From Ichthyenterobacterium magnum (GTDB lineage: Bacteria > Bacteroidota > Bacteroidia > Flavobacteriales > Flavobacteriaceae): a stretch of 64,000 bases of DNA. A model generated the notes under the pieces. That model searched no databases and had not been told where the DNA came from. It saw nothing but the letters and a program-made list of their open reading frames with translations. Below are positions 19,401 through 27,531 of the stretch, in pieces (within the stretch, counting starts at the first letter, position 1; the number at the start of each line of letters is the position of its first letter). The translations under genes were made by a program, and so were the position numbers. The stretch lies in NCBI RefSeq assembly GCF_003610635.1, contig NZ_RAQJ01000003.1, forward strand, positions 248,001 to 312,000. The letters run 5' to 3'.

Positions 19401-20352
19401 CTGATCCATCTGTACCCAACCAAATTGTGCCTGTATAATCTTCATACATACATAAAACATCATTATAATGTAAAGCATAGGGATCAAGTTTATTTGCTTT
19501 AAAGTGTTGTATGTCTTGGGTTAAAAAATTGATTACATAAACGCCTTTACCATAAGTTGCTACCCAAAGTCTATTATTTTTATCTACTAGTAGATCTTCT
19601 ACATTTAAATCTATAGGAAGCTTATTTTTTGAAAACCCACTAAATTGTTTAAAGCCTTCTGATTGATTTGTTTTATAAAACAATCCGTTACCATAACTTC
19701 CTGCCCAAATATTACCGTTACTAGATTTTTCGAGAGTGCTAAAATTAATGTTCGATTGTTCTGCAACAATTGAATAAGTGTCGCCTTTAATAAAAAATAT
19801 GTGGTTTGAAGCTGCAACTAGTATTTCATTAGGGTTGATTTCTAAAAAATCATTTATCGTTAATTTATTATAACGGTTATCTAGTACTTGAATTGTATCT
19901 TTAGAACTAGTGACTTTTAATAGTCCAGAATTATAGGTGCCAATAAGAAGTTGAGAATTACTGGATTGAAAAACTGTACTTACATTTGCGACTATATCAA
20001 TTTTATTAAATACATCTTCAGATTTATTTAATTTTTCTAAAACACCTGAATTAGAAACAATCCAAATATTATTGTCTCTGTCTATATATATTTTTCCTAA
20101 TCTACTATAGCTTGGTCTAGTAACATCTTCAAATTGTTTATTATAATTTATAAACTCTTTTCCATTGTATTTGTTCAATCCATCTTGTGTGGCAAACCAC
20201 ATATAACCAGTACTATCTTGAGCAATACTTACTACAGAATTTTGAGACAAACCGTCATTTACAGTAAGGTCTCTAAACGACACTTGTTTTTGGTGAGTTT
20301 GAGAACACAAACCTATAGTTACAAAAAAGAATAGAAAAATTCTGTAATTCAC
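16483..20352 (-). CDS. Hybrid two-component system sensor/regulator (HTCS), AraC output
   Basis: 1289 residues forming a one-protein two-component system in the inner membrane. Order: signal peptide (1-18); periplasmic two-propeller sensor built of Reg_prop repeats (about 20-680; e.g. DGLSQNSVVSIAQDSTGYMWFAT, GTIWLGTDGSG); Y_Y_Y domain (about 690-745); one membrane helix (about 750-768); HisKA with phospho-His in NISHEFRTPL (about 803); HATPase (NAIKYSPEN, GIGVGLALVKEL); receiver domain with Asp about 1089 in DLIISDIMMP and Lys in ITKPFN; AraC helix-turn-helix (about 1185-1289). HTCS proteins commonly sense glycan fragments and activate polysaccharide loci. No SusC/SusD pair lies in this window. 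It follows the 333-residue gene by 53 bp, probably co-transcribed. Confidence 0.95.
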   Translation of the reverse strand: MNYRIFLFFFVTIGLCSQTHQKQVSFRDLTVNDGLSQNSVVSIAQDSTGYMWFATQDGLNKYNGKEFINYNKQFEDVTRPSYSRLGKIYIDRDNNIWIVSNSGVLEKLNKSEDVFNKIDIVANVSTVFQSSNSQLLIGTYNSGLLKVTSSKDTIQVLDNRYNKLTINDFLEINPNEILVAASNHIFFIKGDTYSIVAEQSNINFSTLEKSSNGNIWAGSYGNGLFYKTNQSEGFKQFSGFSKNKLPIDLNVEDLLVDKNNRLWVATYGKGVYVINFLTQDIQHFKANKLDPYALHYNDVLCMYEDYTGTIWLGTDGSGLSYYDEHLTKFNVLTNNQTPRDVNVDVIRSIAINENDFWLGTSGKGLTKINLEQNIFETFTINNSEINSNRVMSLLFDEDKLWIGHQGAGLNLLKDNKFQNFKALENKTIWSILKDENGMLWLATRDDGLLLFDESKGIVKRFNSSNSGLTSNNIRIIAKGNFNEIWVGSEEQGLFRLNLNNDNITVINKIKDKVKSLYYDDNLLWLGTNGNGLKSYNPETKEQENFTITNGLSNNVIYGILPDNQGNLWLSSNKGITKFKKHKNGELLIDNYSNYDGLQALEFNTGAYFKDSNDNLYFGGLEGLNWFNPNQLSFNVISPKTIISKIEIFNEETDLIPERAFKHNQNTITFTFSGLHFSLPEGNHYKYRLINNDADWITSGNTNIAHYTNLPANDYEFQVLSSNYDGVWSKQPSSYKFSILKPWYATNTAKIIYGLLTLLTIFGIYQYFKFRWEVKTQLRLEHAETERLKKLDEFKTKLYTNISHEFRTPLTLISGPVDKQLERDDLLERDKKDLNLVKQNANRLLNLVNQMIDLSLVDSGQLVLKVSKGNLSVLLNQIVEAFQYKSKERSININANISKVNEAYFDKDIIEKVFSNLLTNAIKYSPENSTISFDATTQERALVVSIVNQYDKVARKDLSKLFQRFYQEDAAAEGIGVGLALVKELIVLSKGSIIANNIDDNKIQFTVTLPIHKAAFVSSEIIDQHEIELHQPIDSKLKGNAEHTILIVEDQSDVRNFIVSIFKNDYKIITAKNGEEGIEKTRKNLPDLIISDIMMPIKDGIELCNAIKHNEFTSHIPVILLTAKVGAENEIIGLKSGADAYITKPFNSKRLIVEVDRLIKSRQRLKELYSKAFTINPDLAITSTETEFLKKLQDVLDAHITDPEFKSERMSELLLMSRTQLHRKLKSVYGLSTSEFIRSQRLKLSLQLLKESDATISEVAYQIGFNSPSYYIKCFKETYNLTPSDYSKSL

Positions 20353-20405
20353 GTTAATAAAGCTATTTACGTAAAGTTACTAAAAAAGAATTTTAAGTTT
20401 TTAAA

Positions 20406-21407
20406 TTAGTGTTCTGGTAATTGTTCTTCTATTTTATAAGTACTCAAATTTAATATACTGTTACCAGGATGCGAGAGTACATTTTGTAAAATAAATGGCG
20501 TATCTGGAGCTAAGCCAGAATATTGTGTTGTACCATTTAGATTTACATCATATGTATAATAACCAGAAACTGAATGTGTAGGTAAGTTTAAAACATTACC
20601 TATGTCATTAAGCACAAACGATAAAATACTTGGTGAGTCTGGTGTGTCTCCTACATATTGTACAACACCATCATTATTAACATCGCCTGCCCATAATGCC
20701 ATATCTCCAGAAGTTAATTGTATTTGAGCATTAGTACCAAACGTAGAAAACCCACTATTTTTAAAATCAACTATGGCCACAGAATTACTAGATAAACCTA
20801 TAGTTGATGCAGACATCACTCCCAAATGATTACGATGTTTTACAACTACATAATAATTTGTTGGTGCAGCATGCATTGTTAAATTAGTTAGACCATCTAA
20901 ATCTACTACATCACCATCGCGTTGTAATAATGCTGAGCGACCATTAACCATTTTAGTATTATCATTAGCTGCACGTAATTCTACCCAAACCCAATCTACT
21001 ATATCATCTGAAGTACCGCCAAAACCACTAGTGCCACCATCATTTAAAACTGAAGCATTAATAACGACTAGATCTTGATATGGACTAGTAACTGGAAGCT
21101 TATCATCTGATCTTAAGATATCATTCATTAATCCAGGATTACTAGCGTTTAATGATGGTCCTTGTAAAAACACTTTTGGATCAATACTGATTTTTAAATT
21201 TGCATTTATAAAGCCTTCAGATACTGAAAAGCTTGGTGTACTATATTCTTGTACATTAACTTCGCCAATAGTGTACAATATTTCTATGCCTCCAACTGTT
21301 GTAGATGCGCCTCCAGCATCGATACTGAATTTTTCTATACTTTGAGCATTAACTAGAGATTGTATAAATAATATTACAAGTGTAGAAATGCATATACGTA
21401 AGTTCAT
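20406..21407 (-). CDS. Secreted protein with Asp-rich (dockerin-like) C-terminal repeats
   Basis: 333 residues with a signal peptide at about 1-21 (SLVNAQ). The N-terminal part (SIEKFSIDAGGASTTVGGIEILYTIGEV, VSEGF) is typical of flavobacterial exported proteins. Near the C-terminus two repeats, AGDVNNDGVVQYVGDTPDSP (about 236) and DVNLNGTTQYSGLAPDTP (about 293), have the D-x-N-x-x-G loop of calcium-binding modules followed by IL and amphipathic segments, resembling the paired repeats at the ends of some flavobacterial haemagglutinin-like proteins. Function unknown. An operator-like repeat and TAGTTTTG box precede it, and the HTCS gene follows 53 bp downstream, so it is a strong candidate target or partner of that sensor. 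Confidence 0.7.
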   Translation of the reverse strand: MNLRICISTLVILFIQSLVNAQSIEKFSIDAGGASTTVGGIEILYTIGEVNVQEYSTPSFSVSEGFINANLKISIDPKVFLQGPSLNASNPGLMNDILRSDDKLPVTSPYQDLVVINASVLNDGGTSGFGGTSDDIVDWVWVELRAANDNTKMVNGRSALLQRDGDVVDLDGLTNLTMHAAPTNYYVVVKHRNHLGVMSASTIGLSSNSVAIVDFKNSGFSTFGTNAQIQLTSGDMALWAGDVNNDGVVQYVGDTPDSPSILSFVLNDIGNVLNLPTHSVSGYYTYDVNLNGTTQYSGLAPDTPFILQNVLSHPGNSILNLSTYKIEEQLPEH

Positions 21408-21433
21408 AACTTAAAACTTTAGTTTAACTACAT

Positions 21434-21502
21434 CAAAACTATTTTATAAAAATAATTTAGGGTATAACTAATGTTACAAAACGTAGAAGCATTGTTACAT
21501 TA
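21434..21502 (-). promoter_or_regulatory. HTCS-flanking operator/promoter, copy B
   Basis: On the minus strand TGTAACAAT and TGTAACATT start 21 bp apart (plus-strand block 21463-21502). TAGTTTTG at 21441-21434 follows 21 bp later and fits TAnnTTTG exactly. The plus-strand text TATAACTAATGTTACAAA is identical to copy A, as is the 26-bp step to the second half. The start of the 333-residue gene lies 56 bp downstream. Confidence 0.65.
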
Positions 21503-21540
21503 TTATATATTAAGTAACTATAATAGGATTAAAAAAACCT

Positions 21541-22737
21541 TTAAGAAATTAACTTTGTGATACAGTTAACCATTTTTTGAGCACGCAACCTTACTTCTTC
21601 TTCTGTCCAAGATAATTTTATTAAGCAAGATATGTTACGAGCAATATAATGGTCTGACTGCTTAAAGGTTATTGTTTGAAGATACTCTAAACCTTTTTTT
21701 ACTTCTTGAGAAATAGGATACAATGATTTTATGTTTTTTAAATGATCCCATTCTCTAATATAATGCCAGCTGTTATCGTAATAATGAAAACATGCATCTA
21801 TGCCTTCTTCTTTAAAACTTTTTGAAACGTTTCGGGCACTATCTAAATCTGGTAAAAAGAAACTTAAAAACGAATAACTTTCTTCGCCTCCTTTTGGGAC
21901 AGTTCTAAAAGTCACTTGAGGAATTTGAGATAAAGCATCTCTTATTATTGTATAGTTTTTCTTTTGAATAGCTACAAAGTCATCTAAACGTCTTAATTGC
22001 GCTAATCCTACGGCTGCATGTAATTCTGAAATTCTGAAATTATAACCTAAAAAAGGGTGTGTTTCTGCGCCTCTATCGTTACCAATATGATCATGTCCAT
22101 GATCACTATAATGATCTGCATGACGATAATAAACTTCATTATTTGTGAGTACTGCTCCACCTTCTCCTGCAGTTATAATCTTTACAAAATCTAGAGACAA
22201 GCATCCTAAATCACCAATACTACCTAGTGGTTTGTTTTTATAGGTTGCTCCTGTTGCTTGCGACGAATCTTCAATTAAAACTAGATTATGTGTTTTACAT
22301 ATATCTTGTAAAGCATCAAGGTTTGCCATACTGCCACACATATGAACTGGCATGATTGCTTTTGTTTTAGATGTAATAGCTTCTTTTACTTTTTTTGGGT
22401 CTAAAGTTAATGTATCATCAATATCAACTAAAACTGGAATAGCTCCTAACATCATAATAGCCTCAAAACTAGCTACAAATGTAAATGTTGGCATAATCAC
22501 TTCATCTCCAGAACCAATACCTGCAGACGCTAATGCTACAGAAACTGCTGCTGTACCACTAGAGACTAACTGCGCATGCTTAACTTGTAATTGCTGTTCT
22601 AATTCAGATTCTAATTCTCTAGCCTTCCAATGGCCATTACGCATTCCATCAAAACCATAACGCATCAGTACACCATTATCTAATACATCGTTCAACTCGC
22701 TGCGTTCTGCATCTCCAAATAACTCAAATCCTGGCAT
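21541..22737 (-). CDS. DegT/DnrJ/EryC1/StrS family PLP-dependent aminotransferase
   Basis: 398 residues, the full length of a sugar aminotransferase-type fold I PLP enzyme. The N-terminal glycine region SSGTAAVSVALASAGIGSGDEVIMP, the PLP Asp in VLIEDSSQATGATY, and the Schiff-base Lys in DFVKIITAGEGGAVLT are visible, followed by LGYNFRISELHAAVGLAQL. Members aminate keto-sugars for surface glycans or antibiotics. No nucleotide-sugar genes lie beside it, so the substrate is unknown. It follows a thioredoxin-fold gene by 6 bp, likely one transcript. Confidence 0.92.
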   Translation of the reverse strand: MPGFELFGDAERSELNDVLDNGVLMRYGFDGMRNGHWKARELESELEQQLQVKHAQLVSSGTAAVSVALASAGIGSGDEVIMPTFTFVASFEAIMMLGAIPVLVDIDDTLTLDPKKVKEAITSKTKAIMPVHMCGSMANLDALQDICKTHNLVLIEDSSQATGATYKNKPLGSIGDLGCLSLDFVKIITAGEGGAVLTNNEVYYRHADHYSDHGHDHIGNDRGAETHPFLGYNFRISELHAAVGLAQLRRLDDFVAIQKKNYTIIRDALSQIPQVTFRTVPKGGEESYSFLSFFLPDLDSARNVSKSFKEEGIDACFHYYDNSWHYIREWDHLKNIKSLYPISQEVKKGLEYLQTITFKQSDHYIARNISCLIKLSWTEEEVRLRAQKMVNCITKLIS

Positions 22738-22743
22738 AACAAA

Positions 22744-23178
22744 TTATAGTTTAGTCTTTAAAAATTCTAAATAAGTTTCTATGTTTTTAGAATTGATATC
22801 ACTCATTAACTCACCAATTTCTATTCCTTTTGGGTTTATCATTAATAAGGCTGGAAACTGCATTTCTTTATTATAAGTACCAATCAAGCGATTACTATAT
22901 ACTTTTTGAAGTTGAGTAAGTTGTTTATTATTTAATGATTCTACTTTTAGTAAAATAATTTTATTTGAAAGTGTTTTAAATGATTGAGCTTTAAAAAAAG
23001 TTGATTTTAGCAATTTACTATTCTCTGAAACTTCATCACTAGTAAAATACATTAATATTGGTTTATCTAACGCTTTAGCAGTTTTCAATACTTCCTTATA
23101 ATCTGTAGACCAGTTTAAATCTTGAGCATAACCTAGAGAAGTAATCATGCATACAATAATGAGAATTATCTTTTTCAT
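22744..23178 (-). CDS. Exported thioredoxin-fold protein lacking the CxxC motif
   Basis: 144 residues with a signal peptide at about 1-18 (MITSLGYAQ). LNWSTDYKEVLKTAKALDKPILMYFTSDE is the start of a thioredoxin_7-type fold, and FPALLMINPKGIEIGELM is the cis-Pro strand. At the place of the redox CxxC it reads FTSDEVSENSK, with no cysteine, so thiol exchange is not expected. It may instead be a binding or chaperone-like member. It is the upstream gene of a two-gene unit with the DegT aminotransferase. Confidence 0.7.
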   Translation of the reverse strand: MKKIILIIVCMITSLGYAQDLNWSTDYKEVLKTAKALDKPILMYFTSDEVSENSKLLKSTFFKAQSFKTLSNKIILLKVESLNNKQLTQLQKVYSNRLIGTYNKEMQFPALLMINPKGIEIGELMSDINSKNIETYLEFLKTKL

Positions 23179-23246
23179 AAGTAGATTTTAATTTGAATTA
23201 AAACAAATATAATCGATTCATTAAGTTAGCCCAAAAGTTTTATCGT

Positions 23247-23876
23247 TTACATTTCAATAATTATATCATCAATATTCTTTCTTACCTTTTTAAATGAAGC
23301 AAACATATCATCTTTTGCTCTATAACCAATTGGCATAACCAATACAGATTTTAATCCTTTTTCAGTAAGCTTAAGAAGTTCATCATATTTAGTTGGAGTA
23401 AACCCTTCCATAGGACAGGAATCAATTTTCTCAACAGCACAAACAGTAAGCAAATTGCCCATAGCTAAATAGGCTTGCTTAGTAGCCCATTTTTCAATAC
23501 TGTCTTGACTCATTTTTTTAAAATCATCAATAAGAAATGATTTAAAAGGTTCTAAAATTTCATCAGGTGTATTACGGATCTCTTTAATTAAATTAAAGTA
23601 AGATTTTACGTATATCTTATCAATAGTTGTTTCAATACAAAAAACCAAAACGTGTGATGCTTGAGCTACTTGCTCTTGATCCATAGAATGTTTTACAAGC
23701 TTTTTTTGTAAGGCTTTATTCTTTAATATTAAAAGCTTAATTGGTTGCAATCCGTATGATGTAGCGGTTAAATTAAATACATTTTTAAGAGTTTCTATTT
23801 TTTTTTGTTCTAAAATCGCATTACTATCAAATGTTTTTGTTGCGTATCTCCAATGCAAAGCCTCTACTATATCCAT
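23247..23876 (-). CDS. NAD(P)H-dependent nitroreductase family oxidoreductase
   Basis: 209 residues, FMN-binding nitroreductase fold. ALHWRYATKTFD near the N-terminus supplies the phosphate-binding basic residues, TATSYGLQPIKLLIL is the second FMN segment, and KKSVLVMPIGYRAKDD is the C-terminal element of NfsB/DrgA-like enzymes. The segment KIDSCPMEGFTPTKYDELL is also characteristic. It reduces nitro compounds or quinones in the cytosol; the natural substrate is unknown. Single gene on the minus strand upstream of tRNA-Ser. Confidence 0.88.
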   Translation of the reverse strand: MDIVEALHWRYATKTFDSNAILEQKKIETLKNVFNLTATSYGLQPIKLLILKNKALQKKLVKHSMDQEQVAQASHVLVFCIETTIDKIYVKSYFNLIKEIRNTPDEILEPFKSFLIDDFKKMSQDSIEKWATKQAYLAMGNLLTVCAVEKIDSCPMEGFTPTKYDELLKLTEKGLKSVLVMPIGYRAKDDMFASFKKVRKNIDDIIIEM

Positions 23877-23989
23877 GAAAAAGTTTTATAATCCTAAGCA
23901 AAAATAATATATCATCTATTGTTACAAACTACAAACATCATTAATTAATTCTATGATGATATTAAATTATTTAAAAATGTTGATTTTTA

Positions 23990-24021
23990 TTTGAAAGAAA
24001 TAAAAAAGGGTTCTATATTTG
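23990..24021 (+). promoter_or_regulatory. Promoter of tRNA-Ser
   Basis: TTTG at 23990-23993, a 20-bp spacer and TATATTTG at 24014-24021 match the Bacteroidota consensus well. The leader holds a small hairpin (TCAAGC/GCTTGA, 24031-24047) before the mature tRNA. Confidence 0.75.
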
Positions 24022-24059
24022 CATCCGCATTCAAGCAAATAGCTTGATGAGGCACTCAA

Positions 24060-24144
24060 GGAGAAATGGCAGAGTGGTCGAATGCGGCAGTCTTGAAAAC
24101 TGTTGAGGGTCACACCTCCGGGGGTTCGAATCCCTCTTTCTCCG
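24060..24144 (+). tRNA. tRNA-Ser (anticodon TGA)
   Basis: 85 nt with a class II long variable arm. The acceptor stem GGAGAAA pairs with TTTCTCC and the discriminator is G. The anticodon loop CTTGAAA gives TGA, reading UCA-type Ser codons. The T arm contains GGTTCGAATCC. CCA is not encoded. Confidence 0.97.
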
Positions 24145-24148
24145 CAAA

Positions 24149-24175
24149 AAAGCCGAAACTAATGTTTCGGCTTTT
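24149..24175 (+). terminator. Terminator after tRNA-Ser
   Basis: AGCCGAAAC, loop TAAT, GTTTCGGCT, flanked by A and T runs. It also faces the convergent Usp gene and may serve both strands. Confidence 0.85.
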
Positions 24176-24198
24176 ATATTTTCATCCTTATTTAAGTA

Positions 24199-25056
24199 TT
24201 ACTTTAAATAAAACTCACCTGTATTTTCCATGACTAATAATGGAACTTTTAAGTCAAACGCAAAACGTTCTGCTGGATGTGTTATAAACAAGCGTTCTAA
24301 AAAAGAATGCTTTCTACTCATCATAGCTAAAAAATCGATTTTATGTGTTGTTATATAATTAGTAACCGAATTAAACAAATCGCCTTGTTCTAACGCAACA
24401 AATGAATGGTTAACATTAGAAAAACACGAATCTAGAAAAGCTCTATTATTTTCTTGGTAGTCTGTGATATACTCAGAATCTTTTACATGAATTACATGTA
24501 CCATATAGTCATGCTTCTCTACTAAATCTATTAATGGTTTTAAATCTTTATAACTATATTGTGTATAATAATTAGATGTAAAAACTACATCCATAATTTG
24601 TGAATACTTATAATTATTTGGTATTGCAATTACTGGACAATTAGAATGTTGAATAACTCTTGTTGTATTAGACCCAAAAAGTTTTTCCCCAATCTTGGTA
24701 GCTCCTCTTGTTCCCATAATAATTAAGTCTATCTGCTCTACATCTACAAGATTATTAATGGCTTCAATAAAATTATCATAATCTACAATTGATTTAAAAT
24801 CATGTAATGCGTTTTCATATTCTTGTTGTAGATCTTTAGTTAAGCTTTCTATTTGCTCTTTAACCGAACTAATTAAAGAATTAAATATCGTTGCTGATGG
24901 TTGCATAGTCATTAAATCATCTGTTACAAACGATGATGCTTTTTGAACATTTAACAAATAAAACTTACACTGTTCATACTTATAAAACTGCAATGCATAA
25001 TGAATTGCATTAATAGAATTTTCTGAGAAATCGGTTGGTAACAATATCTTTTTCAT
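24199..25056 (-). CDS. Universal stress protein, tandem Usp domains
   Basis: 285 residues made of two Usp (UspA-like) domains, about 1-150 and 155-285. The first starts MKKILLPTDFSENSINAIHY and ends with the nucleotide-binding loop IIMGTRGATKIGEKLFGSNT, followed by RVIQHSNCPVIAIP. The second is more divergent but keeps DFLAMMSRKHSFLERLF and VPLLVM. Usp proteins are cytosolic ATP-binding factors in stress survival; a specific role cannot be read. It is convergent with tRNA-Ser, divergent from the DUF3108 gene. Confidence 0.9.
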   Translation of the reverse strand: MKKILLPTDFSENSINAIHYALQFYKYEQCKFYLLNVQKASSFVTDDLMTMQPSATIFNSLISSVKEQIESLTKDLQQEYENALHDFKSIVDYDNFIEAINNLVDVEQIDLIIMGTRGATKIGEKLFGSNTTRVIQHSNCPVIAIPNNYKYSQIMDVVFTSNYYTQYSYKDLKPLIDLVEKHDYMVHVIHVKDSEYITDYQENNRAFLDSCFSNVNHSFVALEQGDLFNSVTNYITTHKIDFLAMMSRKHSFLERLFITHPAERFAFDLKVPLLVMENTGEFYLK

Positions 25057-25233
25057 GGTAATACTATTTAGTTATACTCTAAGTTACTTATCATACTTCA
25101 AAAAAAATATGACAATTATCATCATCACTATAAATTAAAAACATTAATAAAAAATTAGTTTGAAATTGCAAAGCATTGTATTTTCGGCACAATAAATGCA
25201 ATCAATCTCGTTATACATAACAAATAAATAGAT

Positions 25234-26013
25234 ATGCAAAAAGTATTTTTAACATTGAGTCTCTTGTTTTTACTGTCTAGTTTTGCTCAAAACACTACTA
25301 TTGTTCCTGGCGAAAAACTAACTTTTACAGCATCGTACAACATGTCTGGTATCATGACAGATCTTGCTGAAGTTAAAATGCAAACTAGTGAAGTGAAAAC
25401 CTCTAAATCTACACTTTTAAGACTTAAATGTACTGCCACAACTTATAGTAAATGGGATTCGTTTTTTAAAATTAGAGACTTATATGAAAGCTATGTGAGT
25501 AAAAAAACATTAACTCCATTTTTATACAAAAGAGATATTAACGAAGGTGGTTATTATAAATTTATGCAGTATAAATTTAATCACAAGTCAAAAACTGTTA
25601 AGAGTTTAAAACGTAAAAAAAATAAAAAAGGTGGTTTTTGGGATGAAAACAAAACCTTAAAAATTGGTGCATCAACTAAAGATTTGGTAACTACATTATA
25701 TCATATAAGAAACTTAGATATTCATAAAGCTAGCATTGGAGACAGTCAAGATTTCACTGTTTTGTTTGATAATAAAGAATCATCTGTTAATGTAAAATAC
25801 ATTGGTAAAGAATCTATCAATACAAATATTGGCAGCAAAGAATGTTATAAACTATCTATTTCAATTAATGGTAGCGATATATTAAAAGGGTCTAACAATA
25901 ATCTCCTTTGGTTAACTGCAGACGCAAACAAAATACCTGTATATGCAACATTTAAAATTGCAATTGGTAGTGGTGAATTAAAAATAAAATCTGCAACAGG
26001 TTTAAAAAACTAA
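25234..26013 (+). CDS. Exported DUF3108 domain protein
   Basis: 259 residues with a signal peptide at 1-18 (LFLLSSFAQN). The body matches DUF3108: GEKLTFTASYNMSGIMTDLAEVKM, KCTATTYSKWDSFFKIRDLYESYV, and the C-terminal ASTKDLVTTLYHIRNLD and WLTADANKIPVYATFKIAIGSGELK. The family is periplasmic or outer-membrane associated with no settled biochemical role. A TTTG and TATTTTCG pair (25159-25186) is a possible promoter. A small membrane protein gene follows 7 bp later. Confidence 0.85.
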   Translation: MQKVFLTLSLLFLLSSFAQNTTIVPGEKLTFTASYNMSGIMTDLAEVKMQTSEVKTSKSTLLRLKCTATTYSKWDSFFKIRDLYESYVSKKTLTPFLYKRDINEGGYYKFMQYKFNHKSKTVKSLKRKKNKKGGFWDENKTLKIGASTKDLVTTLYHIRNLDIHKASIGDSQDFTVLFDNKESSVNVKYIGKESINTNIGSKECYKLSISINGSDILKGSNNNLLWLTADANKIPVYATFKIAIGSGELKIKSATGLKN

Positions 26014-26020
26014 TAGAGTT

Positions 26021-26365
26021 ATGAGAAAACTACTTATTATTTTAGGGTTTATTACTGCAACTTTAGCTGTAATATTAGCGGTAACGCCATTGTCTAAAAT
26101 GGCATTTATTCCTGCTATTTTGGCTTTTATTTTTGGTCTTATTGCTTTAAAGTTTTCTAAAGCTAAACAACTATCTAAAAAGTCTATTCAGCTTATCTTT
26201 TTATTAACAATCATATCGATAAGTTTAGCGACTTACAAGACTATTTTTCAAACTTCAGAAGTTGGAGATACCCAAGAGTTAGAATTAAGAGATGAAGAAT
26301 CTGTTGAAGATTCAAAAGAAATCCTTGAAGACTTAGATTTAGATGAACTTGACGACATAGAGTAA
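26021..26365 (+). CDS. Small membrane protein with acidic C-terminal tail
   Basis: 114 residues. Three hydrophobic helices (about 4-22, 25-45 and 57-74), a Lys-rich loop between helices two and three (KFSKAKQLSKKS), and a strongly acidic tail (ELRDEESVED, DLDLDELDD) from about 88. I do not recognise the family. The 7-bp gap to the DUF3108 gene indicates co-transcription. Confidence 0.7.
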   Translation: MRKLLIILGFITATLAVILAVTPLSKMAFIPAILAFIFGLIALKFSKAKQLSKKSIQLIFLLTIISISLATYKTIFQTSEVGDTQELELRDEESVEDSKEILEDLDLDELDDIE

Positions 26366-26431
26366 CAAACATTAAGTAATTCTTCTATATTAACTTTTTT
26401 TTATTTTATTTAGCTGAAAAATAGAGATTTA

Positions 26432-27472
26432 ATGACGAAGATGCTTATATATGCCTCAGTGATTTCACTCGTTGGCTCCTGTGCTCATAAACGACATACT
26501 GAAAAAATTCAAGATATAAAGGATAGCATTGTATTTGAAGATGTTAATCAAGTTTTAAAATACTCAAAATCAATTACATCTGAAGAATTGAGTAATCACC
26601 TATATACGTTTTCTTCAGATGAATTTCAAGGTAGAAAAACTGGAGAAGTCGGGCACAACAAAGCTTCAAAATTTATAAAAGATTACTATATAAATCAGCA
26701 AATACCATCACCTTTAGGCGTTGAAAAATACTACCAACACATTCCTAAATCATTTTTTTCAAATGATATTAAAAGTTCTCAAAATATAATTTCATTTATT
26801 GAAGGCTCAACATATCCAGATGAAGTTATTATAATCTCTGCACATTCTGATCACGAAGGTTATTCAGATACAGAAGTTTATAATGGTGCTGACGACAATG
26901 CCTCTGGTACCGTAGCTATTCTAGAAATAGCTCAAGCATTCAAGCTAGCAAAAGAGCAAGGTCATGGTCCAAAACGAAGTATTGTTTTTATACATTTTAC
27001 AGGAGAAGAGCTTAATCTTACTGGTTCGAGATATTATGTTAAGCATCCTATATTTCCGCTTACAAAAACAATAGCCAACCTTAATATTGATATGATTGGG
27101 CGTGTAGACAATGCGCATTTAGATAACCCAAATTACATTTACCTTATTGGATCTGATAGATTAAGTACCAAATTGCATTATATCTCTGAAAAGGCAAATA
27201 GAGAATTTACTAATCTAGAATTAGATTACAAATTAAACTCAGAAAATGACGTAAATAGTTACTACTCAAGATCTGATCATTATAATTTTGCCTCTAAAGG
27301 TGTGCCCGTAATTTTTTACTTTAATGGTGAGCATGACGACTATCACAAACCTACAGATACTCCTGAAAAAATAAATTTTCCTTTATTAGAAAAGAGAACC
27401 AAACTTATATTTTCTACAGCTTGGTATTTAGTAAACTCAGACGAACCAATTATTGCTGATAAACTACAATAA
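26432..27472 (+). CDS. M28 family zinc metallopeptidase lipoprotein
   Basis: 346 residues. The N-terminus ends in SLVGSC, a lipoprotein-type signal (Cys about 17). The M28 core carries the di-zinc ligands: His and Asp in ISAHSDHEGY, Asp in NGADDNASGT, the Glu pair in FTGEELNLTGS, Asp in NIDMIGR, and His in DDYHKPTDTPEKI. This is an exported aminopeptidase, probably releasing N-terminal residues from peptides at the envelope. The upstream segment SSDEFQGRKTGEVGHNKA parallels the cut-off M28 protein at 1-312. A strong terminator follows. Confidence 0.92.
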   Translation: MTKMLIYASVISLVGSCAHKRHTEKIQDIKDSIVFEDVNQVLKYSKSITSEELSNHLYTFSSDEFQGRKTGEVGHNKASKFIKDYYINQQIPSPLGVEKYYQHIPKSFFSNDIKSSQNIISFIEGSTYPDEVIIISAHSDHEGYSDTEVYNGADDNASGTVAILEIAQAFKLAKEQGHGPKRSIVFIHFTGEELNLTGSRYYVKHPIFPLTKTIANLNIDMIGRVDNAHLDNPNYIYLIGSDRLSTKLHYISEKANREFTNLELDYKLNSENDVNSYYSRSDHYNFASKGVPVIFYFNGEHDDYHKPTDTPEKINFPLLEKRTKLIFSTAWYLVNSDEPIIADKLQ

Positions 27473-27495
27473 ACTCATTATTTTATTGTACAAAA

Positions 27496-27525
27496 AAAAG
27501 CTTCTCAATATTGAGAAGCTTTTTA
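27496..27525 (+). terminator. Terminator after the M28 peptidase gene
   Basis: AGCTTCTCAA and TTGAGAAGCT form a perfect 10-bp stem with loop TA, flanked by A and T runs. It may act on both strands, as the convergent tRNA-His ends next to it. Confidence 0.9.
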
Positions 27526-27531
27526 TTTTTG

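Noticed and set aside
16483-20352. Full polysaccharide utilisation locus around the HTCS
   Set aside because: No SusC/SusD pair, glycoside hydrolase or sulfatase is present within the window.
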